Positions 38,900-47,490 of a stretch of 64,000 nucleotides of DNA are shown one piece after another. Every line of letters starts with the position of its first letter. The stretch's first letter is position 1. Under the pieces are notes generated by a model that saw only the letters and a list, made by a program, of their open reading frames with translations, did no database searches and was not told where the DNA came from. Position numbers and translations under genes: made by a program. Source of the stretch: Vibrio navarrensis (lineage in GTDB: Bacteria; Pseudomonadota; Gammaproteobacteria; Enterobacterales; Vibrionaceae); NCBI RefSeq assembly GCF_015767675.1, contig NZ_CP065217.1, forward strand, positions 992,001 through 1,056,000, read 5' to 3'.

Positions 38900-40018
38900 T
38901 CACGCTGGGCAACAAAGGGGCTCGACGCAGCCATCACGTTCGATGATCGACAGTTGTTCTAAATACGGCGTTATGTCACCGATATTGTGTTCGACCCACT
39001 GCGGGTTGTAGTAGGTGTCGAGGTAGCGTTCACCGCTGTCGCACAGAAGAGTGACAATCGAACCCTGCTCACCACGCTGCTTCATTTCACACGCCAATTG
39101 CAATGCGCCATACAGATTTGTACCCGTGGACGCGCCGACCTTGCGACCAATCAGCTTGGATAGCCAATGCGCACTGGCCACCGAAGCGGCATCGGGGATC
39201 TTGCGCATTTCATCGACCACGCCAGCAATAAAACTTGGCTCGACGCGTGGGCGGCCGATCCCTTCTATTTTGCTGCCTGCATCCAGTGTTATTTCTGCGT
39301 TTCGCGATTGGTAGTAATCAAAGAAAACCGAATTTTCTGGGTCTACCACGCACAGTTTGGTGTTTAATTTCTGATAGCGGATAAAGCGGCCGATGGTGGC
39401 TGAGGTGCCGCCAGTGCCCGGGCTCATGACGATCCAACTGGGCTCAGGGTGCTCTTCAAGCGTCATTTGGCTGAAAATCGAATTGGCAATGTTGTTGTTA
39501 CCGCGCCAGTCGGTAGCGCGCTCTGCATAGGTAAATTGGTCCATGTAATGGCCGTTCAGCTCTTGCGCTAGGCGGCGTGATTCGGCGTAAATTTGATCCG
39601 AGCGATCGACAAGATGCGCTTGGCCACCATAGAACTCGATCTGCTCGATTTTTCTACGTGCAGTGCATTTGGGCATCACGGCGATAAAAGGCAGGCCAAG
39701 TAGACGCGCAAAATAGGCTTCAGACACCGCAGTACTGCCCGATGAAGCTTCAATCACCGTGGTTTCCGGACCAATCCACCCGTTACAAATCGAGTAGAGA
39801 AACAGGGAGCGCGCCAAACGGTGTTTTAGAGAACCGGTTGGATGGGTACTTTCATCTTTAAGATAAATATCAATGCCTTGCAACGAAGGAAGGTCGAGTT
39901 TGAACAGGTGGGTGTCCGCTGAGCGTTGATAGTCCGCTTCAATCTTGCGGATGGCGTTGTTAATCCAGTCGTGATCAGTACACATATTGGCTTTCCATAA
40001 TGGGTTCGATAGTGACAA
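38900..40018 (-). CDS. PLP-dependent cysteine synthase-family enzyme, possible cysteine desulfhydrase
   Basis: The 372-aa fold-type II PLP enzyme shows the PLP-lysine motif [11 protein letters not shown], the substrate loop [15 protein letters not shown], and the phosphate loop [12 protein letters not shown]. It differs from biosynthetic CysK/CysM. The divergent Lrp-family gene 91 bp away resembles arrangements in which an Lrp-type regulator senses cysteine and induces a desulfhydrase that degrades it to pyruvate, ammonia and sulfide. That function is inferred from context; a synthase for another amino acid remains possible. It ends with a cysteine pair (CVEPLCCPA). Confidence 0.8.
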   Translation of the reverse strand: MSLSNPLWKANMCTDHDWINNAIRKIEADYQRSADTHLFKLDLPSLQGIDIYLKDESTHPTGSLKHRLARSLFLYSICNGWIGPETTVIEASSGSTAVSEAYFARLLGLPFIAVMPKCTARRKIEQIEFYGGQAHLVDRSDQIYAESRRLAQELNGHYMDQFTYAERATDWRGNNNIANSIFSQMTLEEHPEPSWIVMSPGTGGTSATIGRFIRYQKLNTKLCVVDPENSVFFDYYQSRNAEITLDAGSKIEGIGRPRVEPSFIAGVVDEMRKIPDAASVASAHWLSKLIGRKVGASTGTNLYGALQLACEMKQRGEQGSIVTLLCDSGERYLDTYYNPQWVEHNIGDITPYLEQLSIIERDGCVEPLCCPA

Positions 40019-40034
40019 AGTACCTACTCATACG

Positions 40035-40081
40035 GAGAAATGCTTTGCTTTCTCGCTGGTGATTTCTCTATATTGTAGAAA
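40035..40081. promoter_or_regulatory. Inverted repeats between the PLP enzyme and Lrp-type regulator genes
   Basis: Two dyads lie in the 91-bp divergent gap: GAGAAA-N8-TTTCTC (40035-40054) and TTTCT-N9-AGAAA (40063-40081). Both are A/T-rich with the same arms, as expected for cooperative binding of an Lrp-type protein. They probably regulate both genes. Confidence 0.5.
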
Positions 40082-40109
40082 ATTTTTCTCTTAAAACGGT
40101 GAATCCGAG

Positions 40110-40574
40110 ATGTTAGATAAAACCGATCGCACCTTGCTTGCTCTGTTGCAGCAAGACGGCACTTTGTCACTCAATGATTTGGCCGAGAAGGTGAACTTAA
40201 CCACCACGCCGTGCTGGAAACGCTTGAAGCGCCTTGAAGACGAAGGTTTTATTGAAAAGCGAGTCGCACTTCTCAATGCAGAAAAGTTGGATCTCTCCTT
40301 TATAGCCTTCGTACAAGTGAAAACCTGTGACCACTCGTATGCTTGGTATGACCGTTTTGTCTCAACCGTTAATGAGTTTCCAGAGGTGATGGAGTTCTAC
40401 CGTATGGCAGGGGAATACGACTACATGATGAAAGTGTTGGTCAAAGATATGAAAAGTTTTGATGAGTTTTACAAAAAGTTGGTCAACAGTGTGGCAGGTA
40501 TTTCCAATGTCACCTCGACTTTTGCCATGGAACCATTGAAATACACCACTGCGTTGCCAATCGATGTGCATTAA
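40110..40574 (+). CDS. Lrp/AsnC-family transcriptional regulator
   Basis: The 154-aa protein has an N-terminal winged helix-turn-helix (about 1-50, [47 protein letters not shown]) and a C-terminal RAM ligand-binding domain (about 70-145). It resembles E. coli DecR (YbaO), which responds to cysteine. Divergent orientation with the PLP enzyme gene suggests that this is its main target. Confidence 0.88.
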   Translation: MLDKTDRTLLALLQQDGTLSLNDLAEKVNLTTTPCWKRLKRLEDEGFIEKRVALLNAEKLDLSFIAFVQVKTCDHSYAWYDRFVSTVNEFPEVMEFYRMAGEYDYMMKVLVKDMKSFDEFYKKLVNSVAGISNVTSTFAMEPLKYTTALPIDVH

Positions 40575-40687
40575 AGCGGGCGTTTCGAGTTAACGTCCCC
40601 ATGTTTGTTTCAGATCATCCGATGCTGAATCGTTTACTTGATGAAGCGCCCAGAAAGGCTCTGCGCGCCTTTTCCATACTTCAACGC

Positions 40688-41227
40688 TTAACCTTGACCG
40701 AAACGATAATTGACCCCAAGTTTCACACTGACAATATCGCTATCGTCTCTTTCTGTTGGAACATCTTTCTTGAGGTCGATAGAAAGATGCGTCCCAAACT
40801 GAGGTGTGAATTGATAATTTATGCCTGCGCTGTAGTTCGGGTTGAGCTTGTGAGAGACCTCCGAGCCCATCGCACTCTCAAAGCCTAAGGTCACCACGCC
40901 AATCCACTGGTCACTGATCGGTAAAGTCAGTTGTGAACCAAACTGCGCAAGATAAATGTCATCAATATCCGTATTGGTGATGGTGGTGAAGCCGAAGTAG
41001 GGTGAAAAGTATTTGCGAAACTTATAACCTCCTCGTATCTCGCTGCTGAGACCTAGGTTTGTCGTTATCTCATCATTTTGCAGCTCACTGCTGCCTAGGC
41101 TTGAGGAGACCCAAAAGAACTCTTCATCCAAAGGGTGAAGTGGTTTGGCAAAAACGCTCGTGCTCAGCAGTATGGTTAATAGGGGTAGGATAGATGTTGG
41201 CTTCAATCGGCGGTCCTCTGTTTTCAT
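40688..41227 (-). CDS. Small outer-membrane beta-barrel protein
   Basis: The 179-aa protein has a signal peptide (about 1-27, ending VFAKP) and alternating amphipathic strands separated by polar turns, ending in a strand SVKLGVNYRFGQG. Size suits an eight-stranded OmpA-like or OmpW-like barrel. No ligand or role can be assigned. It is a single gene; no close co-directional neighbour is visible. Confidence 0.72.
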   Translation of the reverse strand: MKTEDRRLKPTSILPLLTILLSTSVFAKPLHPLDEEFFWVSSSLGSSELQNDEITTNLGLSSEIRGGYKFRKYFSPYFGFTTITNTDIDDIYLAQFGSQLTLPISDQWIGVVTLGFESAMGSEVSHKLNPNYSAGINYQFTPQFGTHLSIDLKKDVPTERDDSDIVSVKLGVNYRFGQG

Positions 41228-41410
41228 CTTTTCGGGTTGATTTTAAATTGCAGGCGAAGAGTAGAGGGTCAATGTCAGGAGATTTTTAAGGCGATGTCTA
41301 TTTTATGACTGGTTTGCCCGCGGCGTTGAAGCTAGACGCAGAATGCTGAGGCAAGAGGTGCAAGCGCGTCGAGTTCAGTGAGTGACTGGCACTGAGCTAT
41401 TCGCTGTAAC

Positions 41411-41446
41411 AACAAAGAGAGAGCGCAAATGCGCTCCCTCTTTGTT
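41411..41446. terminator. Long hairpin downstream of tesB
   Basis: A 17-bp stem with one mismatch (41411-41427 with 41430-41446) lies just after the tesB stop in minus-strand direction. The same stem could serve transcripts from either side. Apart from this hairpin, the gap 41228-41500 shows no gene. Confidence 0.75.
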
Positions 41447-41500
41447 GATAAATGCCGCCAAATTTGTCTGTATCAAAAGCACGCGCGTACTTTCTAAGCG

Positions 41501-42364
41501 CTATTTATGGGTAAAACGCATCACTCCTTCCTGCACGGCGGTAGCGACGAGGTGCCCTTGCTGATTGTAGATCTCACCGCGTACCAAACCGCGCGTGTTT
41601 GAAGCGGTTGGACTTTCTATCACGTACAGTAGCCACTCATCCATCTTGAATGGACGGTGAAACCAGATCGAGTGATCGATGGTGGCGACCTGAAAATTGG
41701 GCGTCATTAAAGATACGCCATGCGGGTGTAGCGCGGTGACCAAAAATCCCCAATCGGAAGCGTAAGCGAGTAGATACTGGTGGATCAGTTGGCTGTCAGG
41801 CATGTCGCCATTGGCGCGAATCCACAGACACTGTTTCGGTTCAGCTTTTTGCGGTTTGAGCGGGTTAATCACCGTCACAGGGCGGGTTTCAATCGGCTTT
41901 TCGCCGCAGAATGTTTTGCGCAGTTTCTGTGGGAGAAACTCAGCAATATGGCTGGCGAGCTCTGTCTCCGAGGCGAAATTCTCCGGCCCTGGAATATCGG
42001 GCATCTGATTTTGATGTTCAAACCCCGGCGCATCGCCGTGATAAGAAGCAGTGAGGTAAAAAATCGGCCGGCCATTTTGCACCGCTTTGACGCGTCGAGT
42101 GCTGAAACTTCGGCCATCGCGCAGGTTTTCTACATCATAAATGATCGCTTTCTCGGGATCGCCCGGATAGAGAAAATAGCTATGAAAGGAGTGCACCGTT
42201 CGATCTTCCGACACAGTATAGCGAGCCGCTGACAGTGCCTGACCCAATACCTGGCCACCATAAACTTGAGGAAGGCCGAGATTCTCACTTTGCCCGCGGA
42301 AAAGACCTTCTTCCAGTTTTTCTAATTGCAGTAAACTTAGGAGTTCTTTTAAGGGTTTACTCAT
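41501..42364 (-). CDS. tesB: Acyl-CoA thioesterase II TesB
   Basis: A longer frame reaches 42493, but [22 protein letters not shown] at 42364 aligns with the E. coli TesB start and has AAAGGAA upstream, giving 287 aa. Double hot-dog fold landmarks include [27 protein letters not shown], and the late [17 protein letters not shown]. It hydrolyses medium and long acyl-CoA. The adjacent order tesB-ybaY-atl-ffs is shared with E. coli. Confidence 0.95.
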   Translation of the reverse strand: MSKPLKELLSLLQLEKLEEGLFRGQSENLGLPQVYGGQVLGQALSAARYTVSEDRTVHSFHSYFLYPGDPEKAIIYDVENLRDGRSFSTRRVKAVQNGRPIFYLTASYHGDAPGFEHQNQMPDIPGPENFASETELASHIAEFLPQKLRKTFCGEKPIETRPVTVINPLKPQKAEPKQCLWIRANGDMPDSQLIHQYLLAYASDWGFLVTALHPHGVSLMTPNFQVATIDHSIWFHRPFKMDEWLLYVIESPTASNTRGLVRGEIYNQQGHLVATAVQEGVMRFTHK

Positions 42365-42538
42365 AATTTGGCGTTCCTTTGAGTGACCTGTGTCATGTTG
42401 TTGTTGGTTCTGATTGGTACGCGACAGTGAAACCGTTATTTTTAGCTTAGTCAATATCAGGCGTAAAGTTCTGTTGTGCAAGACAGATCCCAATCGCGAG
42501 CCTATAATCCTTGGTGAACTATCAATGAGATCTGTTTT

Positions 42539-42964
42539 ATGAAGAAAATTATTTACGCCGTAATGTCATTTTTCGTTGGCGTTATTCTAGTCGGTTGTCA
42601 AAGTGCTGAGCCGATTGTTCAGGAGCAGGGCATCAAAACCATTAAAGGAACGGTCAGTTATCGTGAACGTATTGCGTTGCCGGATGATACGACGGTGATT
42701 GTGCTACTTGAAGACGTGTCACGCGCGGATGCGCCATCGAAAGTGATCGCAAAATACAAGGTCATCACCAATGGAGCACAAGTGCCAATATCATTTGACT
42801 TGGCTTACGATACAAAGAAAATCGATTTCAAGCACACCTACAATGTTCGTGCGCGCATTGAAGTGAATGGACGTTTGCGATTTACCACCGACACCATCAC
42901 GCCAGTTGTGACTGATGGCAGCAGAACGCATCACGTTGATTTAATGCTGGTCGGTGTACGTTAA
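42539..42964 (+). CDS. ybaY: YbaY-family lipoprotein
   Basis: The 141-aa protein has a lipoprotein signal peptide with lipobox LVGC at residues 17-20. A beta-rich domain related to YbaY/type III secretion pilotin-like proteins follows ([20 protein letters not shown]). It should be anchored in a membrane through C20. Divergent from tesB, exactly as in E. coli. Function is unknown. Confidence 0.85.
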   Translation: MKKIIYAVMSFFVGVILVGCQSAEPIVQEQGIKTIKGTVSYRERIALPDDTTVIVLLEDVSRADAPSKVIAKYKVITNGAQVPISFDLAYDTKKIDFKHTYNVRARIEVNGRLRFTTDTITPVVTDGSRTHHVDLMLVGVR

Positions 42965-42989
42965 CCTCAAGATTTCTCATGCTTTCGAG

Positions 42990-43014
42990 AATGGCAGCCG
43001 TTATGGCTGCCATT
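42990..43014. terminator. Terminator between ybaY and atl
   Basis: AATGGCAGCC (42990-42999) pairs with GGCTGCCATT (43005-43014). It lies between the convergent genes and includes the last codons of atl. Confidence 0.75.
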
Positions 43015-43303
43015 TGTATTTGCGCAGATTGATCCGCCCGCTTTGATTGACCTCTATCTGTTCGGCTAAGAGCTTTTCTCTTTGCCGCACAAAATCCTCT
43101 CCGCTGAGTGATATTTTCCCTTGGCTATTGATCACCCGAAACCAAGGTAATTTGCTGCCTTCGGGTAAGTTACTCAGCGCTTTGCCGACATGGCGTGCAT
43201 AGCCGGGATAGCCAGCCATCCGTGCAACTTCTCCATAAGTCGTCACCTTGCCGAATGGAATTTGGTGAATCACGGCAAAGATTTGTGGCAAAAATTGGTC
43301 CAT
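43001..43303 (-). CDS. atl: Alkyltransferase-like DNA-binding protein Atl
   Basis: The 100-aa protein is an MGMT-like fold without alkyltransferase activity. The motif that would be PCHRV in active enzymes reads PWFRVINSQG, so the acceptor cysteine is replaced by tryptophan, the hallmark of Atl (E. coli YbaZ). The helix-turn-helix (GEVARMAGYPGYARHVGKAL) and arginine finger are present. Atl binds O6-alkylguanine and recruits nucleotide excision repair. Confidence 0.93.
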   Translation of the reverse strand: MDQFLPQIFAVIHQIPFGKVTTYGEVARMAGYPGYARHVGKALSNLPEGSKLPWFRVINSQGKISLSGEDFVRQREKLLAEQIEVNQSGRINLRKYKWQP

Positions 43304-43451
43304 ACTGAAACTGTCCTAGTTCGTGATTACCAAGGATTGGTAAGCCAGACATTCTGGAAAACGAGCCCGCTTAGCGTACACCCTTTTACCGTAAAGTTTC
43401 CATCGTTACGCTGAGTCTGAGTTGTACAGATACGGGTCTTAAGGAGGCGCT

Positions 43452-44195
43452 ATGATATTTTCCGTACTTCAATTTGTCATCACTAGCTTGCTGGCGGTGG
43501 TGTGTGCCAGAGCCATCAGTATGAATCCGGGGGACATCCCAGTTTTGGCGTTGGTAATCCCAGCGTTATGGATTCTGCCTCAAGGCGGCTTCTTTGGCCT
43601 TATCCTACTTGCGGCCATGACGGCTTACGGCCTGACTCTACCTTTGCAGCCGATTGCTTTGTCCGTCTGTGTCTGGATTCTGTTTCCACTTTTGATGGTG
43701 GTTTTCTCGCGAAAAAGCAGCCTTGGCGTGCTGTTGACCTCCGGCATGATTGTACTCACCTTACAAGTCGGCATTATGGTAACCCAATCGGCAGGAAAGC
43801 TCGGCGGCACACCCTGGGTCACGGTCGTGCAAACTTTGTCTGTGATGGTGATTTGGTGGGCGGCACGTCATTGGAAACCGTCAAATCGTCATAGCTGGTG
43901 GCCGCTGCTGCTGCTGATCCCTCTTTGGGTCGCAGACCTGCCCAACGCCGTTTTAGTCGCGCTGTGTATCACTGGCATTATGGCCTGCATGGAAAGTTTG
44001 AATACACTGAAAAGCTTCTCGTGGAATACCTTATTGTGTTGGACCCTGCCAACCGTCGGGTTCGCCGCTCTGGTGGTCACGCCAAGCGTTGAGGTGCCTA
44101 ACTCTGTCTTTGTGGTTTGGATCTGTTTGCTTGGCACCGCTTGGATGACCGACTACATCCTCAAAGCGGCGGAAGAGATGGAAGAGCAAGATTAA
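43452..44195 (+). CDS. Polytopic membrane protein, unknown function
   Basis: The 247-aa protein is strongly hydrophobic with about eight predicted membrane segments and a short acidic C-terminal tail (EEMEEQD). AAGGAGG lies 6 bases upstream of the ATG, so the start is secure. I do not recognise a family. It stands alone between atl and the GGDEF gene. Confidence 0.7.
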   Translation: MIFSVLQFVITSLLAVVCARAISMNPGDIPVLALVIPALWILPQGGFFGLILLAAMTAYGLTLPLQPIALSVCVWILFPLLMVVFSRKSSLGVLLTSGMIVLTLQVGIMVTQSAGKLGGTPWVTVVQTLSVMVIWWAARHWKPSNRHSWWPLLLLIPLWVADLPNAVLVALCITGIMACMESLNTLKSFSWNTLLCWTLPTVGFAALVVTPSVEVPNSVFVVWICLLGTAWMTDYILKAAEEMEEQD

Positions 44196-44332
44196 GCTTG
44201 GCAAGAAAAGTGACCAATATTAAAGAATGCTAATTTACCGTATGCATATTTATAATAATTGGTATATGTTTCATATCAATCACTCAGGCTTATTGAGTTA
44301 TTCCTAGATAATTAGCAGAAAAAGTTGTCAGT

Positions 44333-46306
44333 ATGGTCAGGGAAATTTGTTGGCTGCTGGTTGGCCTGTTGTTTTGCCTTCCGCATAGCTCGTTGGCAAA
44401 AAACAAAGAAATCACAGTCGCCACGGAAGCGGATGATGTCGTCACGCGCATTTTGTTTGATGCCTTAGCGGAGCATTTTTCACTGGATGTTCGTTATGTC
44501 CATCAACCAAGCTTCGACGAAGTGTTGCATTCCGTCGCCATAGGGCAAACCGACTATGCTGCCAACGTCACTTACACTCCTGAACGTGCCAAACTGTTTA
44601 ATTATTCCTATCCCACTAATATCGAATACACCTATCTCTACTCGTTTAACGAAAGTACCTTGGACGATGTGTCTGTGGTTGGAGTACCCGATGAGACAAT
44701 TTATAGCGAGCTGATTGCGGCCAATTATCCGCATATTAAGCAGGTGAGCTATCAGGGCCATGAACAGGCATTCCAATTGCTGGAAACGGGAGCGGTTGAC
44801 GGCGTTGTCGATGCCATCAATCAGCTAAAACCGATGCTGTTACGAGGTCTGGATGCGCAGCTACTTAATGACCAGATCTCGATTAAGCCAGTGTCGATTG
44901 TCAGTGCGAAAGGCCAACACGAGAAAGAGCTTGCGGCGTTCGCCAAATACATTCATAGCGAAGCGGTACAAAAGCGCATTCGCGATGAGATCAGCGACTA
45001 TCAATTTTCCATTCGTAAAAGAGCACTGCAGATCGCCCTTGCGAGTACTCGTATCGATTTAAATCAGCCGCTTACAATTAAACTAGAGCCGATTTTCCCT
45101 TACGTGATTTATCATCCTGATGGTCGCATTGACGGCATTACCGCTGACGTGGTGCAGCAGAGCTGTCAGATTTTGGCCCTCAACTGTCAAATAGTCAGCC
45201 ATGCCAATGAGACGTGGGGAAACATGTTGGGCGAGTTTACCAGGCAAGAAGTGGATATGATTGCACCGCTCACTTATACCAGCGCCCGTGAACAGATTGC
45301 CCAGTTTACCGTCCCTCACTATGCTCCCCAATCGGTGATGGTTAAACGCATCGGCTACAAGGAGAAGGTCTATTCGCATGTTTCTCAACTGATCGCGGAG
45401 AAAATCGGCGTGGTCAAAGACGACTTCTTTGATGCTCTGCTTAGCCAGATGTTGCCGCTTAAAGAACTTGTACGCTATCGGGATCGCCAGCAGATGGTCG
45501 AGGCTTTACTCCGTGGAGAAGTCGACTACATCGCCATGGATACCGCCACACTAAATTATTTGCTACGTACTAAATCGATGCCAGCCATTGAACAAGACGA
45601 CGCGATCGGTGTTTTCCACCATTCTAAAATATCGATTGGTCTCGCCAACAATGGCCGTGGGCGAGAACTCGCCCCCTATTTTTCAAAAGCGATTCAAATG
45701 CTCGATCTGGATGCCATCACTGAGCGCTACGATCTGCGCCCAAATTGGCGCAGTTCTTTGGAGATGGAGCAGCTATTTGCGTCGCGTACGCAGGCGCTGT
45801 TTACTGCGCTGTTTCTCTTTGTCGGGGTCATCTCTTTTTATCTCTATCGTCAGTCGAATACCGATAACCTCACCGGGCTGGGGAATCGTCGCTCACTGGT
45901 GCAGAAATATGGCAAAGGCATACCCAGTGATTTGACGGTTCTTTACATCGATCTCAACCAATTCAAACCGATCAACGATACTTATGGCCATCATAGTGGA
46001 GATATGGTGTTGAAGAGGATTGGCCAGCAGATCCGCCAGCAATGGTCGGGCAAAGCATTTCGTGTCGGTGGGGATGAGTTTATCCTGATTGGTAAAATCA
46101 AGCAGAGCGAAGTGAACGAATCATTACAACGTTTCAGTCGGTTTGTGATTGAAACCGATCTGCTCGGTATGCCGTTGGTGGTCACGGCGTCGGTTGGTAT
46201 TTCACGAACCAGAAAACAGTACATGAGTTTGCAGCAGGCGTTGCACTTAGCGGATGTGGATATGTACCAAAACAAACATCAGCAGCGAGAGATAGGGTAC
46301 TCTTAA
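44333..46306 (+). CDS. Diguanylate cyclase with two periplasmic solute-binding domains
   Basis: The 657-aa protein has a signal peptide (about 1-22), two SBP family 3-like domains in tandem (about 25-235 and 245-465), one membrane helix (about 483-503) and a cytoplasmic GGDEF domain (about 508-657). The active-site motif is GGDEF at 579-583, so cyclic-di-GMP synthesis is expected. The position of the inhibitory RxxD site reads QWSG, so product inhibition through that site is probably absent. It likely senses amino acids or related solutes. No ribosome site of quality precedes the ATG. Confidence 0.85.
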   Translation: MVREICWLLVGLLFCLPHSSLAKNKEITVATEADDVVTRILFDALAEHFSLDVRYVHQPSFDEVLHSVAIGQTDYAANVTYTPERAKLFNYSYPTNIEYTYLYSFNESTLDDVSVVGVPDETIYSELIAANYPHIKQVSYQGHEQAFQLLETGAVDGVVDAINQLKPMLLRGLDAQLLNDQISIKPVSIVSAKGQHEKELAAFAKYIHSEAVQKRIRDEISDYQFSIRKRALQIALASTRIDLNQPLTIKLEPIFPYVIYHPDGRIDGITADVVQQSCQILALNCQIVSHANETWGNMLGEFTRQEVDMIAPLTYTSAREQIAQFTVPHYAPQSVMVKRIGYKEKVYSHVSQLIAEKIGVVKDDFFDALLSQMLPLKELVRYRDRQQMVEALLRGEVDYIAMDTATLNYLLRTKSMPAIEQDDAIGVFHHSKISIGLANNGRGRELAPYFSKAIQMLDLDAITERYDLRPNWRSSLEMEQLFASRTQALFTALFLFVGVISFYLYRQSNTDNLTGLGNRRSLVQKYGKGIPSDLTVLYIDLNQFKPINDTYGHHSGDMVLKRIGQQIRQQWSGKAFRVGGDEFILIGKIKQSEVNESLQRFSRFVIETDLLGMPLVVTASVGISRTRKQYMSLQQALHLADVDMYQNKHQQREIGYS

Positions 46307-46413
46307 GCCCTTGTTTATCTGTTGCGCTTGAAAGGTGATGAGGTCACATCATGCCATTTTGCGCAAGAGTTAAGCGGTCAAACCGCCATGTCGGGATAAT
46401 TACGAGATTGGGG

Positions 46414-46442
46414 TTGCAATCCGTCAGGCGATGCTTAATAAT
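46414..46442 (+). promoter_or_regulatory. Promoter of ffs
   Basis: TTGCAA (46414-46419) and AATAAT (46437-46442) are 17 bases apart. The start would be near 46449, leaving a 5' leader of about 30 nt to be removed by RNase P, as for E. coli 4.5S RNA. Confidence 0.65.
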
Positions 46443-46481
46443 CGTGCCCACGTTAGGCGGCAGCCCAACAACAGAATCGAC

Positions 46482-46587
46482 GGGGCTCTGGTCCTCTCGC
46501 AACAATAATTCGTGAACTCGGTCAGGTCCGGAAGGAAGCAGCCGCAGCGAATGACTTGTGTGCCGGGATGTGGCTGGGGCCCCACCC
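46482..46587 (+). ncRNA. ffs: Signal recognition particle RNA (4.5S)
   Basis: The core of bacterial SRP RNA is intact: GGTCAGGTCCGGAAGG (from 46520), the GGAA tetraloop, AAGCAGCC, and the opposite strand TGTGCCGGGATGTGGCTG. The ends GGGGCTC and GGGGCCCC close the helix. It pairs with Ffh to target membrane proteins to the translocon. Mature ends are estimated from the E. coli RNA and may shift by a few bases. Confidence 0.95.
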
Positions 46588-46596
46588 AATGTGATG

Positions 46597-46658
46597 TTTG
46601 CAAAATAAGTTCGCATAAATTGCAGGCTTTCTTCATATTTGCACCATAAGTTTTCATA
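46597..46658. repeat. Two 21-bp direct repeats, candidate TnsB-binding sites
   Basis: The copies at 46597-46617 and 46638-46658 share TTTGCA, then ATAAGTT, then CATA, with two variable bases at each of the two gaps (17 of 21 identical). The first begins seven bases inside the TGT terminus, where the outermost transposase site of a Tn7-like end belongs. The period is 41 bp. Confidence 0.7.
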
Positions 46659-46701
46659 GTCTATTTTTTTGTTGTAGGTTTACAACAAAAGTGACTTGGC
46701 T

Positions 46702-47027
46702 ATGTTTGACCAAACTAAGAAATCATCTCACGTACACAACATCTGTAAGTTCATGAGCTTGAAGAACGATGCTGTTGTTCGCACTCTTTCCATTTTGGAA
46801 TTCGATTTCTGTTTTCACCTCGAATACAACCCAAACATCAACAGTTTTACCTCTCAACCTTTTGGCTTCCACTATCAGTTCAATAACCGCAAGTGCCGAT
46901 ATACTCCTGACTTTTTAGCAATAGGTCATAATGAGCAATCAACATTCTTCGAGGTCAAACACTCTAGCCAGATTCTTAAACCTGATTTTAGGGAGCGCTT
47001 TGAAGAGAAGCAGAGAGTAGCGTTTGT
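46702..47027 (+). pseudogene. Truncated TnsA-type transposon endonuclease
   Basis: From the ATG at 46702 about 107 residues match the N-terminal catalytic domain of Tn7-family TnsA. The triad aligns with E. coli TnsA E63, D114 and K132: E33 (SILEFDFCFHLEYNP), D70 (CRYTPDFL) and K86 (FFEVKHS). TnsA normally cuts the 5' ends of the transposon. After EEKQRVA the similarity stops near 47010-47027 and the frame runs on to 47115 out of phase through hydrolase sequence. The C-terminal half is missing. The fold may be intact, but partner-binding parts are lost. Confidence 0.82.
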
Positions 47028-47219
47028 CCGGTGCTGTTTATTCATGGTGAGAAGGCGCACTCTCGTTATTTCAGTGAAACCGCTTTCGAAGCGGCTGCAG
47101 AGCCAAAAGAGCTGATGATTATCCCGGGAGCCAACCACACCGATCTGTACGACCAGATGGATGTGATCCCATTTGACAAAATGACCTCATTCTTCCAACA
47201 ACATCTGAGTAAAAGCTGA
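47028..47219 (+). pseudogene. 3' fragment of an alpha/beta hydrolase gene
   Basis: The frame encodes PVLFIHGEKAHSRYFSE ... IPGANHTDLYDQMDVIPFDK to a stop at 47219. This is the C-terminal 60 or so residues of an alpha/beta hydrolase, including the region of the catalytic histidine (GANHTDLYD). The nucleophile half is absent and an in-frame TAG lies just upstream (47017-47019). The deletion that removed most of the Tn7-like element probably ended in this gene, unless the hydrolase was transposon cargo. Confidence 0.75.
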
Positions 47220-47303
47220 AGTTGACTTTGCGAGTCGATGGCGAGCTGGCGGGATGAATAGGTCGAAATGAACATTTTTTGATAGACAAATCATCTACCC
47301 CGA

Positions 47304-47345
47304 AAAAAACCTGCCTTGCTTCCCCCCGAGCAAGGCAGGTTTTTT
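47304..47345. terminator. Strong terminator before the collar-protein cluster
   Basis: A 17-bp stem (arms 47304-47320 and 47329-47345, core ACCTGCCTTGCT / AGCAAGGCAGGT) has A and T runs on either side. It ends transcription from the remnant region and insulates the downstream cluster. Confidence 0.9.
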
Positions 47346-47490
47346 GTTTGTAGCCAATGAGCCCAAAATTATGATCTTGCTTCAAATGTGAGAAAGGTTG
47401 CACATATTAAAAAAGTTGCTCATTCGCAGAGCAATTCATTGCGCATGTCTAACTATGAGCTAAGTTTTTATGCATGATGACTTTTAATGG
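47346..47490. promoter_or_regulatory. Upstream region of the collar-protein cluster
   Basis: The A/T-rich gap contains the dyad TTGCTC-N7-GAGCAA (47416-47434). Within it I see no clean sigma-70 promoter; TTCAAA/TATTAA with 18-base spacing near 47380-47410 is only a weak candidate. Confidence 0.3.

Larger units (their letters stand above)
46590..47027 (+). mobile_element. Remnant of a Tn7-like transposon inserted downstream of ffs
   Basis: The remnant has three parts. A TGT terminus starts at 46590, three bases after the SRP RNA. Two 21-bp direct repeats follow. A truncated tnsA is read away from ffs. In Tn7 the right end faces the attachment gene and tnsA is the first gene inside it, the same layout as here. 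ffs is an established attachment gene of Tn7-like and type I-F CRISPR-associated transposons. No tnsB, tnsC, tniQ or Cascade gene and no CRISPR repeat remains in the window, and the opposite end was not found. Confidence 0.75.
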
